Assembly (NCBI GenBank): GCA_905221605.1
Contig: CAJNDS010002766.1
Span: 186,001-250,000 of the forward strand
Direction: 5' to 3'
DNA: 64,000 nucleotides
DNA from: Symbiodinium natans
Taxonomy: Eukaryota > Sar > Dinophyceae > Suessiales > Symbiodiniaceae
Made by a program: the position numbers and the translations under genes. Below are positions 32,601-42,872 of this stretch, piece after piece. Below the pieces are notes generated by a model. The model was not told where the DNA came from. It worked only from the letters and a program-made list of their open reading frames with translations, and did not search any database. Numbering within the stretch: the stretch's first letter is position 1; the number at the start of each line of letters is the position of its first letter.

Positions 32601-35600
32601 CCTCGATGTTCGGGAGAGCTTTCAGTGCGTCTCCCAGGGCCTCCACACACAAGGAAGCTTAGGGAGAGCGAGGCCCAAGCTAAGGGAAAACTTGCGCCAA
32701 ACGGGTCTTGGAAGTTGGGAGGGCCATGTCCCGGACTTTGACTCGTCACAGTCCGAGGCTCTACTCCGCTTGAAATGTTTTTTGTACGCACTTAAGACGG
32801 AACAGGCAGTGCACCTGCACCGAACAAATCCCAACTTGATCAACTCCAGGCCTGCATCCCCGCATCGCCGAAGCCGTTGTTGTCCAGGCTTAGTTCTCGT
32901 AGGCCCTTGTGGTCTGCCAGGCCCTCGGCGATGGCCTGCGCACACGCAGAAGTGCACCTTCGGCCTTGAAACTTGCAACTTGCCATCACGCAGCCGGATG
33001 TCCAAAATGTCTTCAGGGCCTGCCGACTCCGAACCTTTTCCCCCTCCCAAGGCCTGGAGGCCGCTGTCGCCGATGCGATTGCCGTAGAGCCACAGCACCC
33101 GCAGCGAGGAGTGGCCGCCCAGACCAGCTCCAAGCGCCTCGCGCAGGCGACCGAATCTATAGGACTCTTTGTCTTTTGGAAACGGTGTAGGCATCATGGG
33201 CTGGCCGGGCCAGTACCCGGGGATTCTATAGGATAGCCAAGTTCTGTTTCCTAGGCTTGGCGTAGTTGTAGAACCCTCCCACAAAGTGGGAAAGTCCTTG
33301 CTGAAACCCAAGGCAACCCCCCCTCCCCCACGGGCTCGCGCATGCAGGCCAACAAAGGGGCGTAGAGTACCGACATCTTTCTATTCGCATAAAATGCATA
33401 CAGAGGAAAGGAGATTGAAAGCTCATGGCCGTAAGATATGTATTGCAAATTATATGTGCTTGGCGCAGGACGAGTATTGGAATTGCGAAAGTACTTCAGT
33501 GGGCAAGATCTTATATTTTCGATCCTTAAGGGGGGCCAACCCCTCATTTGTGACCATAAAATCTTCTCACTTGTGACTGTTTTTTCTCACTTGTGACTAT
33601 AAAATCTTCTCACTTCTGACTTTTTTAAGCTCACTTACGACCATAAATTCCAAAAAGCGCAGCTCCCGCTCGAGAGGGGTCAACAACTCACTTGCGTCTA
33701 TTTTTTGGGGGGTGGCTCACTTGTGACTATTTTGTAGTCGCAAGTGAGTTTTGATTTTGGGGAAGGTGGGGTGGGAGGGGGGGGGGGGGGGGCTGATAAT
33801 AGCGTGTTCCACGTGCTCCCCAACAACAGCTGGGTGTGGTGGGGGGGGGGGGGGGGGTGGGGGCTTGATAATAGCGTGTTCCACGTGCTGCTCAACAACA
33901 GGAGCGGTGGAAAGGACGCGCTTCTCGACAACAGTGGGGTGTGGGGGGGGGGGGGGTTGATAATAGCGTGTTCCACGTGCTGCTCAACAACAGCGATGTG
34001 TGGTGGGGTGGGGGGAGCTTGACAATAGCGTGTTCCAGAGCAACTGGCCAACGTACTTTGGATGTAACATGCAATTTTGGCACGAAGTGATCGGCCTGAA
34101 TAGTTCGTGCTGAGGTTTTTGGCACTTCCGGTTTGCTGACTCCATCTGCCAGGGAAGGATTTCTCACATGCGGGTGAACTTTATAGGGCAACCTTTACTA
34201 GAGTAAGGTTTTGCTTTGGCGTGGCCCCTCCCAAGGTCCTGATGCCCTTTCAAGGGGGTTATGGCCTGATTGGCTAGATTTGGCCGTCCACATGTTTGCT
34301 CGTGAATGGACGACTTGGGTTGCTGGCTTTTCATTTTCTCCAGTGACATGTCGCGCCTCCTTGCTGGAAATCCATGCACATGTATGGTGCAGCGTCGCTG
34401 CACCCCCCACCCCCCCCATGGTCCCCCCCGCCCCCTGTGGGGTGGTGTGGTTGGGGTTTGGGTTGAGGGTTTAGGGTTTAGGGTGTCGTTCTGGGTTGCT
34501 CGCTAGGATCCGGGGCCTCACCTTATTTTTTATAACCGGCCCCTCTGCCCGGGTCGCTCGCAACATCGCGCGGCGGTAAGCCCACCCCAAGCCACCCGGC
34601 ATATCTATTTTAGGGTTTATAGTTCCTAAAGTCTTGTTTTTGCATTTTCCAGCGGGGGCATGCTGCGCCCCTGCGCGCGCTGTTTCTGCACCGTCCCGAT
34701 CTGAGCCTCGCTGGGGCAGGGCTGCAAAGATGTGAAGTTGTGGAAAACGCTGCCCCTAGGCCCTTCATCATCGAGGGTCTCAAACCTCCCGAGGGCCTCC
34801 ACACGACGTCAGATCTTGACAGGACACGCAAGCCCACAGCGGCACCCTGCATCCCGTAGAATGTGTAAATGCAGTCTCTTAAGAAGTCAGATCTCTTTAT
34901 ATTCCAGCCCTCCCGTGCGATCACGGCAAAACGCTTTGGATGAGTATTTGCAAGCTCCATGCAGCAAATCCCGATAGAAATTGTCTCTGACCACATGCAT
35001 CCAATTGCCGCCTACAAGAGCCTCCTGAACACGTTCTGTGCACTTTCTCCTTTGCCCAGCACCCACGCCTCCCATTCCCCGGGTTCGTTTTAACACAGAG
35101 GTGGGGACTGGGCGCCGAGCCTATTTGGGCTCCAAGAAGTTTGTGCAGTCTAGTCGCCACTTTTAAAACCCAACGCTTCAGCAAATCTTCAGACTAAAAT
35201 TTAAGAAACGATCTTCGTTTCAAGCCTCAGCCCCCGAAATTTGGCAATGAGTCGTGCAGTCTACAACAGGCCCTATCCCCCACTTTCCCCTGCTTTAAGG
35301 CACGCCCTCCCGAATGGCAGAAAGACCCGCGCCAGCCATTTGAAATGTTGGACTTCAAAGCTTCCGGAGTCGGTGTGACAGGGTTTGGGCTTCCTGCTTT
35401 CTTGTGGATCTTTCATACCCTCAAGAAGCGCCACGAAAAATCGGGGAGGACACCGCAGAGAACCCGACCGCCCCACTTTTGAGAGGCAGCCACACTTCGG
35501 GAGAGGGCAGAGCAGGCAGAGCAGGCAGAGCGGGTGCACCCCCACCTTCGCCCCTGCGTCTCCGAAGCCGGAGTCCGTCAGCCTCAGCTTCCGCAGGCGG

Positions 35601-37341
35601 CTCCACGGCAGCGCGCGCACCAGGGCCTGGCGCGGGGAGAACAAAAAAGGAAGCTGTATAGGGCTTTCTTAGGAACTTATAAGCTTTAGAAAAAAGATGC
35701 TTTATAGGATGTGTAGGGCAATTTTTCTGAAGGGAAGGGAAGCTCGGGGCATGCTCTGCAAGGGGCGCGCGCTCCGCTGCCTGCAAGGCCTCGCCGGCCA
35801 GCTCGCTGTTGTCCACTTCCACCCTTTCCAGGCGCTCGTAGTGCGGCAGCGCCCGGGCCAGCACCTGAACCTGGGCTTCGGGCAGCTCCCCCAGACTCAG
35901 CAGCGCGGCCTCGGCCGCCTTCTCGTAAAAGACCTTGGCCTGGAGCTGCAGCACCGGCTCCAGGTCCGACCGGTGGGTGAACTTCAGGGTCCCCTTCTCC
36001 GCTTGGGCGCGGAACTCCGAGGGCGCCATGGGCGCCTCGCAGTTCCGGCCTTCGCGGAAGGGGATCCGGATGCTCTTCCAGGAGGCTTTCCGCGCCAGTG
36101 ACCACTGCACCTCCGCCCTGCACCAGCCGCGCTGCAGGTACGGCGTGCTGTTCCGGTGCAGCTGCCGACAGGGCGGGCGGCAGCCGAAGTGGCATCCCGG
36201 GCCGCAGCTGCCCTGGTCGTCCGTGTCGCGCAGTTCGGCCAGCGCCACGTCCTTCACGGCGTTGTCGGGGAGGTAAAAGACCTTAGCGGTCCCAGACAGC
36301 TCGGGCCCGGGCCGGTCGTGGAGGCCCGGCGTCAGGTCCTCGATCCTTAGCGACCAGGTCGTGTCATGGGCGTACAACAGGTGCATGTGGGCCATGCCCT
36401 TCGCGAAGTAGACGTCCTGACGGAAGCGCATCTGTAGGCATCGCAGGCCCTCATGTCCCCACGAACCCCCCCCCCTCAAGAGAAAGCAACGCAGAAAATG
36501 GCACAAAAAGGACGCATGGCTCAACTCTACACTCAGCCCTGTCCAAGCCCATCCTGCTCTTCAGTTCTTGGGAATTGGTACAGAGACATGTAATCCACAA
36601 AGATGGCCGCCTGGCACGTGTCCGCATTTGGCGTTGCACTTTACTCACATGCATCTAGCCATGATCTGAAAGGCTTCTTAGGGGTGTGGAGGCGGCAGGC
36701 AACAAGCTGCTCTCAGCTGGGCCGTTTCAAAGAGCAGCTTTTTGGGAGCCTCAGGGCATCTCAGGGCTCCACTCGCACATGCGAAATGACCTTCCCTACC
36801 TTGCAAAAAAAATGTGTTCCGAGCAGTGCCCAGTTGCGCCTCCCAGTCCTTGGCGAGGTTCTGGGCCGGGGCGATCTTCTGCAGGATCTTCGCGAAGGTG
36901 TCCAGTGCTTCTACCAGCACTCGCAGCCTCAGGCGCTGCAGCGGAAGTGACAACAGTCTCTTCAAAATCAGACAAAGGGATGGCTACTGCACACAGTTTA
37001 CAGTTACAGATTGCGAACCTGAGCCACTGAGCTGGGGCTCCCTGCTGGAACCTGGCCACATCCGGGATCTCGCGGCTCTCCCACGAGTGCGAAAGAGCCA
37101 TCACCGAGAAGCGGTGCGTTGTGCCCACCCCTCCGCCCGGCAGCTTCGCCTCCAGCTCCTCCTGGGCCAGCAGGGCCGGGCGGCCGTCCTTCGTCCGCAT
37201 CCCCTCGGCTTCCTGGCGCCGGGGCATGGTGCGGCCCTCTGCCAGGAGCTCCCGGAGGAAGTCGGCGCGGACGAGGCGCACCTTGGCATCCCGGCAGTAC
37301 GCCAGCAGGGCCTTCTTGTCCCGGAGGCTGTAGACGGCTAC
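26618..37341 (-). CDS. Gene B (unit 2): HSWE/RGWC-domain LRR protein, multi-exon
   Basis: Paralogue of gene A with the same exon plan: 290, 88, 57, 636 and 81-nt N-terminal exons, then LRR exons and a terminal exon with a TAG stop. It has about eight clean 84-nt LRR exons plus weaker modules, including two (RIGDAGIK and SITDAGLQ types) with no counterpart in gene C. Reading frames stay open in every N-terminal exon. The gene is shorter than A because unit 2 lacks the internal 3.6-kb duplication. N-terminal exons upstream of 37.34 kb are possible (37.8-38.1 kb). Confidence 0.7.
27063..27146 (-). CDS. Gene B LRR exon, SLSDAGVE type
   Basis: 84-nt exon ALVHGLRDNRELKMLWLHEN then SLSDAGVE; acceptor CTGCAG|GCACTG, donor GTGGAG|GTCAGG. 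Confidence 0.72.
27183..27243 (+). repeat. GA microsatellite in intron of gene B
   Basis: GACAGCGAGAGCGAGAGC then (GA)n, just upstream on the minus strand of the SLSDAGVE LRR exon; absent from genes A and C at that place. Confidence 0.8.
27401..27484 (-). CDS. Gene B LRR exon, RVSDAGAE type
   Basis: 84-nt exon ALAGVLPRLLKLTTLTLSQN then RVSDAGAE; the exon start follows a CAG, donor GCCGAG|GTGCGG (GT-type). Orthologous position to the gene C exon at 48,279-48,362. Confidence 0.72.
28129..28190 (-). CDS. Gene B partial LRR exon, NFGDDGTK type
   Basis: Reads YLGLRDNNFGDDGTK with a GC-type donor ACGAAG|GCCGAC at 28,129. Only the second half of an LRR is convincing, and no AG|G acceptor was found at the full-length position. 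Confidence 0.4.
28300..28385 (-). CDS. Gene B candidate divergent LRR exon
   Basis: Begins CGCCAG|GCCCTGG and reads ALAEVLQHLSQMQVVFAMMN. The first half matches the LRR exon pattern, but the usual GDxG block is absent and no clear GC or GT donor lies at 84 nt, so the 3' edge is uncertain. Confidence 0.35.
28776..28859 (-). CDS. Gene B LRR exon, SITDAGLQ type
   Basis: 84-nt exon ALASALRPHAKLSDLRVFSN then SITDAGLQ; acceptor AGCGAG|GCCCTG, donor CTCCAG|GCATCG (GC-type). Confidence 0.7.
29001..29084 (-). CDS. Gene B LRR exon, RIGDAGIK type
   Basis: 84-nt exon ALAAGLGGHASLQKLMLYGN then RIGDAGIK; acceptor CGGCAG|GCTCTC, donor ATCAAG|GCTTGG (GC-type). No close equivalent found in gene C. Confidence 0.7.
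29718..29801 (-). CDS. Gene B LRR exon, GFGDAGTQ type (second copy)
   Basis: 84-nt exon AIAEGLADQKFLRELGLGKN then GFGDAGTQ; acceptor TGCAG|GCCATC, donor ACGCAG|GCCTGG. Confidence 0.72.
29932..30015 (-). CDS. Gene B LRR exon, RIGDSGLQ type (second copy)
   Basis: 84-nt exon ALGAGLGGHSSLRVLWLYGN then RIGDSGLQ; acceptor GCGAG|GCGCTT, donor CTCCAG|GCCTTG. Confidence 0.72.
31918..32001 (-). CDS. Gene B LRR module, NAIGDAGAQ type
   Basis: Reads SYEPKPAKELSLSENAIGDA then GAQ; donor GCCCAG|GCTGGG (GC-type). Acceptor uncertain. Confidence 0.5.
32586..32640 (-). CDS. Degenerate LRR half-exon (ALGDALKALPNIED type)
   Basis: Starts GTGGAG|GCC and reads ALGDALKALPNIEDASCQSP. The usual GDxG half is absent, and an extra base relative to the unit 3 copy puts a stop shortly after. 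Confidence 0.3.
32852..32935 (-). CDS. Gene B LRR exon, GFGDAGMQ type
   Basis: 84-nt exon AIAEGLADHKGLRELSLDNN then GFGDAGMQ; acceptor GCGCAG|GCCATC, donor ATGCAG|GCCTGG. Confidence 0.72.
33054..33137 (-). CDS. Gene B LRR exon, RIGDSGLQ type
   Basis: 84-nt exon ALGAGLGGHSSLRVLWLYGN then RIGDSGLQ; GC-type donor CTCCAG|GCCTTG. Confidence 0.72.
33543..33750. mobile_element. CTCACTTGTGAC repeat cluster ending in a palindrome (unit 2 only)
   Basis: At least seven copies of CTCACTTGTGACTATAAAAT or variants, mostly direct. The last copy (33,717-33,730) is followed by its inverse TAGTCGCAAGTGAG (33,735-33,748). Replaces about 200 bases that units 1 and 3 share at this place. May be a small non-autonomous element or MITE-like insertion; no transposase seen. 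Confidence 0.4.
33795..34042. repeat. GTGTTCCACGTGCTGCTC minisatellite with G-rich spacers, unit 2
   Basis: Same core with three full and two partial copies, G-runs up to about 16. Preceded by a G-run at 33,777-33,792. Confidence 0.75.
34385..34795. other. Unit 2-specific segment
   Basis: Between sequences shared with units 1 and 3, unit 2 carries about 400 bases of different sequence, with GGGTTTAGGGTTTAGGG at 34,466-34,482, a C-rich run and no recognisable ORF. Units 1 and 3 have instead a segment with CCGGTGCGTTTTGCTTTTTAG. Confidence 0.5.
35546..35626 (-). CDS. Gene B exon 5: first LRR exon (81 nt)
   Basis: ALVRALPWSRLRKLRLTDSG then FGDAGAK; acceptor CGCCAG|GCCCTG, donor GCGAAG|GTGGGG. 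Confidence 0.7.
35781..36416 (-). CDS. Gene B exon 4: MHLLYAH/RGWC core (636 nt)
   Basis: MAHMHLLYAHD, LRIEDLTPGL, Cys-rich GSCGPGCHFGCRPPC, LQRGWCRAEVQWS, FTHRSDLEPVLQLQAKVF and a terminal LRR-like segment ending SELAGEALQ. Donor TTGCAG|GCAGCG (GC-type). The reading frame remains open past the donor for a further stretch, which is intron read-through. Confidence 0.75.
36554..36610 (-). CDS. Gene B exon 3: VDYMSLYQ block (57 nt)
   Basis: AAIFVDYMSLYQFPRTEEQ, acceptor GCCAG|GCGGCC, probable GA-type donor GAGCAG|GATGGG. Confidence 0.65.
36840..36927 (-). CDS. Gene B exon 2 (88 nt)
   Basis: LRVLVEALDTFAKILQKIAP then AQNLAKDWE. GC-type donor GGGAG|GCGCAA. Reading on into the downstream poly-T run would give a frameshift relative to gene A, which supports the GC donor choice. 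Confidence 0.7.
37052..37341 (-). CDS. Gene B exon: HSWE domain (290 nt)
   Basis: Reads VAVYSLRDKKALLAYCRDAK through THRFSVMALSHSWESREIPD and VA. Acceptor GCGCAG|GTAGCC, donor GGCCAG|GTTCCA. Same length and phases as genes A and C. Confidence 0.7.
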
Positions 37342-37811
37342 CTGCGCAGGCACAGCGAGCTTGCTAAGCTAGAGGTACTCTGACAGAAAACGATCTTGTG
37401 ATGATCTCTGGAGGCTGAGTTTGGGCGCTCACTAACGACGTGCATGGGGCTTCGTGCTAAGCACGAACACGAACACTTGCTACTAGAAGCAATCACATCT
37501 CCAGCAGAAGCAGCCTTACGGGACTTGGTCGGAACGACTCTCCCAGACAAGTAGATGGCGTACAGTAGCAAATTGCCGGGCACGCGTGCGTCTGCGAACT
37601 ACTACACGCACCTGGGATAACCCATACGCATGAACAAACATTAGAACAACACATTGAGGGGATCAGGGAAACGGAGGCGGAAGAACCCTGAAGAGCAGCC
37701 GCGTGGCCTCGGCTTTGGACTCCGGCTCCTATGAGGCTCCAAGGCTGCTCTCTGCAACCCACTTGCTGCGCACGCATCCCCGATACTGCACCGCTGCATA
37801 CCGCTGCCACC

Positions 37812-37882
37812 ATCACGGAAACCGCTCTTCGTCCTCCTTGGCGGGCTCGGAGGGCTCGGCAGCTTCCTCGGCATCTGTGGCT
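37812..37882 (-). CDS. Candidate acidic exon upstream of gene B
   Basis: Reads DAEEAAEPSEPAKEDEERF; same splice context as in unit 1. Confidence 0.4.
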
Positions 37883-38009
37883 CGCTAAGAATCCCGAGGG
37901 TATCAAACAAGTGAATGAGGTCACAGACATCACGGCGAAGTCGAGCATCTACCGTTGGGATCTGCCATTGGATTCAGAGTGCACGTGATGCTTCATTCTT
38001 TCAACTCAC

Positions 38010-38080
38010 CATCAAAGCCCAAGGAGCTGCCTCTGCAGGTCGATCAGCGGGAGACGCCTCCTTCACACCACCTCCAGATC
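38010..38080 (-). CDS. Candidate upstream exon of gene B (71 nt)
   Basis: Same bounds as the unit 1 copy, frame SGGGVKEASPADRPAEAAPW, followed by a GTGAGT donor consensus. Confidence 0.35.
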
Positions 38081-39139
38081 CTTCCGGGGTCCGAAGTGCC
38101 ACAAAACACACACCGATGAGCTGTGTACCTGTAGCCCTGCATATGTGTGCGAATGATCCTGATGCGAAGAGCCCCGGCGCCCTGAGCGAGCCCCCGGCCT
38201 GCCGCCTGGCTCGGGGCCTGCCAAGTCTGCACGCAAGAAATCATCGTGCGTTGCAACGACAAAAACTGCGATAGAAGACTGCAAGGCCTCAAGTACTCAG
38301 TGTTTGGGCACCACTGTGCACAAGTCAAGGCAGGCCGTATACACATCTTTCTCTGCAACTCTGGCCGGATCCGGCTTTGCGTGTTGCACTGCACCAGAAC
38401 ACCGGGACTGTGTGGGCACTGAACTATTGAACATCATAATGCACAAGTATAGCATAACCATTGTCTGGCCTCTTGGGGCGACCACTTGCATGTGATCTTC
38501 AGCTTTTGGAGGCACCCTGAGGCCAGAAACAGGAGTCATAGGCCCATGAACAGGGATCGACAAGCCTGGGCTGCATCTCGTGCAGTGCCTCATCCACAAA
38601 GACAAAACTCCCAAACTTCAAAAGCGCCCCTAGCACCCAACAACGTCTGGATCCACGCGCAACGTCCGGAATCCACTCCCAACAAAGCTCGCACGCAGCC
38701 TAGAAAGAGCCCTGCAAGCCCAAAGCAGAACCAGACCCTGCCGGACGCGACTACAACTCGAGCCAATATGTTCAAGGCTCTCAAGAGAGTTTCTTGGCTG
38801 GCAGGAAGCGAACAGTGCTGTACGGAGGACATCGGAGCCGAGGTTGGAGAAGCGCTTCTAACACGGGACCAACGGCCCAAAACATGCCCAGGATCTGCAA
38901 ACCCGGGCGCGCATCGCTTGAGTGTGCGTGGGAGCCAGAGCCGGAGGGCAATGCAGCCAAAGCTTGGTGCTGGAAGTCTGAGGTTGATGGCAGGATGGAG
39001 CTCAACAGCCCGAACCGGGTGTGCATGCTAAAGGGCGAACGGGGACCAACCGCAGGCCCGCGCTGCAACTTTCAAAGAAAGGATCGCCTGTCTGTTCTTG
39101 TGACCAGAATCCCACCGAACTGATGGTGTAGGCCAGCCA

Positions 39140-40980
39140 TGAGAAGCTTGGAGGTTCAGGATAGTTATGCCCCACTTATAAGCAGTACCCGAATAGGGTT
39201 ATCATTGGTGTACGAGGTACAGTTAATACTTGGGCTACTCGCTACCATAAACCTCCATGAGAAGGCCGAGGCGCGTCTCTGTTGTCCCCCTTTAGAGGCC
39301 CCAGAGGCACGCCAATTGCTGAAGTGTCCCTAAACAGCCTAAGCCCTACAAACCCTGTAGGAACTTCGTATAAACCACTTGAGACGCTGCTCCACTGGCC
39401 TCGGACTGACGCCTAGATCTCCAGAAGAGTGCGCCAATGCCAGGACAGCAGCAGCCTAGGCGAGCTCTGTCAACTCCCGATTGAGAGTACGGTTGGGAGT
39501 TCAGGTTTTGGAGATTGTTGGGTCTTTCGGCCCCTGACAAATTTCATTTTCGAACATGACCCCTTCCAAGCACCCCAACAAGGGAGCACGTCCCTGGAAT
39601 AAAGAAAACATTCCATACACATGATCCTTTAAAGCCCCAAAAAACGAAACGTGCATAAACCTTGATTCTATAAACACGACCTACTCAGGCCCAACGACTT
39701 GGACCCAAGACGGGAACATGAAATCTTCAGGGCTTAGGTTCCCTAAACCCGAAACCCAAGAGCAGGAACTTCTAAACCCTGGGGTTCCTGATGCTGCCTT
39801 GCCACAGGGGCAGCCTTCAATCGAATCTGTCTCTTGGGGGTTTATTGGGGGGGATTTGGGGATGCTATTGCCAGTTGGGATAGACCTGTATACGGTCTTC
39901 AGGACAATGTGCTGCTGCGCTCCTCATAAACCGACATTCTACTCAGATGTTGTCCAAAGAAAAGCACGCAACTCTTCAATCCCAGAAGTCCCTAAGGTGC
40001 GAACCCTGGGGCTATCAATGCACTTGTTGGCTGTCTCTTCGAGGGGATGTTGAAGAAGGAGAACTCCGCGCACTGCAAACCCGCTTTCTGGCATGCTGCA
40101 CGCTTGATCGCCCTGTGCCAGTATATGTCGTAAGCACTACAAGGGTTTAGGGCTTAGTGTTTAGGGTTTAGGCTTTAGGGTTTAGGGTTTAGGGTTTAGG
40201 GTTTAGGGTTTATGCCTCTACAAGCCAGCTCCATCAGTGTACTTCCCTGGTCTTGTACATATCCCGGCGTCTCCACTTTAGTTGTACAAACCTTAGCCCT
40301 AAAACCCTAAAGCCCCTCCTTGCAAATATCGGCCTCCTTTCGATCTATCCCAAAGTACCCACTTGTAAACCCCTGAACCCTTTAAACCCCTTCTTGTACT
40401 TCAGGGGCTCCTTCCGCCTTCGATAAACCCAAAATGCCCCAAAGCCTACTTGGACTTTCAGGGTGCTTATAACCCCAACTAGAGCTGCACTTATCAGCCC
40501 CCCTAAGTCCTTTCTAGGTAGGTTCTAAGTAGACTTCGAATTGGGGGTCATAAGGTACCCATGAACCTCCCAAGTACAGAACCCTAGAAGCCCAGCACGG
40601 CCCTTTCGGCTCAGGTGCCTTCTTGCATCGCCTGAAGGAGAGGTGCCATGGTGTCAAGGCTGCTGCGGGACGAGCCGGGTTTGGTTGGAAGAGCCAACAA
40701 AAAAGGCGCTGCGCGGGGGCCGACGCCAGCGCTTCTAGCGGTTTCTGGGGGCATTTGGGGGGTTTCTAGGGTTTCTCTAGCGGCTTTTGGGGTTTTGCAG
40801 GGTTTGGGGTGAAAGGAGTTTAAAGGGGTCTTTGGAGTGGGGCTTCAGGCATGGCAGCCGAGAGCTCGCTGAACTGCTTCTCAACTGCGGTCTCCAAGCA
40901 GCTCCGCGCTCTCCTTTTTTTGGCTGGGTTCAAGAGCCTCGCGCGATCCGGATCCAGCATCGGAGAGGCACCCAAATGAA
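39140..40980. other. Non-genic conserved block, unit 2
   Basis: Counterpart of 18.98-20.58 kb, with the TTTAGGG insertion at 40,141 and an extra stretch at about 40,320-40,560 (CCCTTTAAACCCCTTCTTGT, TAGGTACCC context). No gene recognised. Confidence 0.4.
40141..40211 (+). repeat. Interstitial TTTAGGG array inserted in unit 2
   Basis: 71 bases of (TTTAGGG)n with a few variants, placed between ...TAAGCACTAC and ATGCCTCTAC. Unit 1 has these two flanks joined directly at 19,971/19,972. Confidence 0.85.
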
Positions 40981-41007
40981 GGCTCACTCCTCCGATAGAG
41001 CGAGGGA

Positions 41008-41016
41008 GTGAGTGAC

Positions 41017-41054
<38 letters not shown>
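41008..41054 (+). repeat. GA microsatellite, unit 2
   Basis: Pure (GA)n run after the same block as at 20.57 kb. Confidence 0.85.
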
Positions 41055-41057
<3 letters not shown>

Positions 41058-41527
41058 CAGGAAAGGGAGAGGGGCACGCAGGTGTGGGCAATTCCATTGC
41101 CCTGGATCTATCTGGTGGTGGGTCGAATATCTTAAGGAGAGGAGCGCAACATTGTTCCTGGTCAAGTAGTGAGCGAAGGGACGACGTTCTCATGAGCCGG
41201 TGCAAATCCCGTGGAGAGGCCCAAAACCCCGCAAACCAAAAACCCTATGAAGCCGTAAAAACGCTATTATACAAATACCTACTATCAAGCCATAAAAACC
41301 CTAATTATATTTACAAAATCCCTTACTCTTAAGCCCCTGAACCGATGAAGCGCCCCGCCTCGGTGGACGAGCGTGCAAAGGTCCTCGGCTTTTGGCTTCC
41401 GTTAAGGACTTGAGGAACAGTCCACCTGCTCTCGTTGCAGCATTCGCGAACATGTGACATGCAACTTGGCTTTTGGGTACAAATAGGCTGAGTATGGGGT
41501 TGACGGATGCAGCACCGGGAGGTCAAG

Positions 41528-41965
41528 CTCCTGCTCCCCACAAGCTTGAGGACTGCTGCGAACTTGTTCGGCTTCCTCCGGTCGCGATGCAGCTCCTTCC
41601 GGTTGCGTGGGCGCCAGGGGTGGCGGGGGCAGGGGCAGCCGGGGGGTCTGGAGCCGGGAGATTCTCTGCAATCCCTTCCTTCCCCCCCCCCCCCTCCCCT
41701 CTACTAAGTATGGTACGAGTACTACAGACATTGGGTAACCTTGTTTGTAGGATTCGTCAAGGATTCGTTTCGGGCTTTCTTTGATAACAGGGCCTAGAAG
41801 CGTTTTGGTCTGGGGCTTTGCGCTCTAATATTGGATGTGGGATCTCCGTCGGCTGCGGGACGACCCGTGGCTGGGCTTTGACAGCTCCATGTTGCAGAGC
41901 AGGTGCTAGGAGCTTTTAGGGTTCAGGGCTTAGAGGTGCACAGGGTCGCAAACGCAACATTCCAG
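41528..41965. other. 438-bp segment present in unit 2, absent from unit 1
   Basis: In unit 1 GGTCAAGC is followed directly by CCCAATATCAGCTCAG (21,137). In unit 2 about 440 bases intervene, with a C-run at 41,683-41,694. No target-site duplication or ORF seen, so it may be a deletion in unit 1. Confidence 0.6.
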
Positions 41966-42197
41966 TCCCAATATCAGCTCAGTCTATCAAGAAGTGTTTC
42001 GGTATCGCACGGTCATTGGCGCATCTCCGAGCTCTAGGCATACCTAGCAGTAGCCTACATGCCTGCTCAACCACAAGCCGCTGCATTCTGCTCGCTTTAG
42101 GCATCCAGTCCACCCCCTCCCCCCCTCGTTCACGTTTCGACTTTCAGACTCGCAAGTTCTCGATGGGCTTTACCGACTGCTACGCGTTTCAATTTTT

Positions 42198-42420
42198 TTG
42201 GCTTTTCCACTTTTCGACTTTTTGACTTTTTGACTTTTCGACTTTTCGTTTTTTTTGTTGGGGGTGGAGTCCGAAAAGTCGAAAACCCGAAAAGTCCCGA
42301 AAAGTCCCGAAAAGTCCCGAAAAGTCCCGAAAAGTCCCGAAAAGTCCCGAAAAGTCGAAAAGTCAAAAAGTCAAAAAGTCGAAAACTTTTCGACTTTTCG
42401 ACTTTTTGACTTTTCGATTT
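42198..42420. repeat. CCCGAAAAGT minisatellite, unit 2
   Basis: Same structure with six to seven units and a longer right flank (GAAAAGTCAAAAAGTCAAAA). Repeat number differs from unit 1. Confidence 0.8.
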
Positions 42421-42872
42421 TGTTTTTTGAATCTCCGCTTAATTGAAAGAACGGGGGCTTGCGTGCTTAGCTTCATTTTGGGCGGAACCTAGGAGGGGCT
42501 GTATCCCTAAACCCTAAACCCTAAACCCGAAATGGTGGTAGTATAGACGGGGGTAGGGAAGCCCATGAACTCACATGTGGCCAGTTTCATCTCCAGGGCT
42601 CCTCCACAGCCACCATGGCTGCGGGCCTCGCTGGGACGAAGCTTCGCGATTCTAAGGGCAGTTTGTAGTAGAAGGATTGATGCAGGGATTCTAGGGTTTA
42701 TATAGGGTTTATATAGGGAGTATACGGATGTATATGGGGTGTATATGGGGATTTATATAGGGTATATGTAAGGATTTCCGGGGTTCATGCAGGGATTGGG
42801 GGGCCTGCAATCCCACATCTGAGGCCCCACTAAAGGGGCAGGGCAAAGAAGGCCACCCAACCAGGACGCGGG

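Larger units (their letters stand above)
37420..39100. other. Region upstream of gene B
   Basis: Counterpart of 17.2-18.9 kb. Apart from the candidate acidic and 71-nt exons, no coding sequence is recognised. 38,600-38,760 is a segment not found in unit 1. Confidence 0.4.

Noticed and set aside
33543-33750. Transposon with its own transposase
   Set aside because: No ORF with a DDE or tyrosine recombinase motif nearby; at most a non-autonomous element.
36616-37030. Apparent frameshift in gene B between the HSWE and RGWC exons
   Set aside because: Disappears when the GC donor after exon 2 and the 57-nt VDYMSLYQ exon are used.
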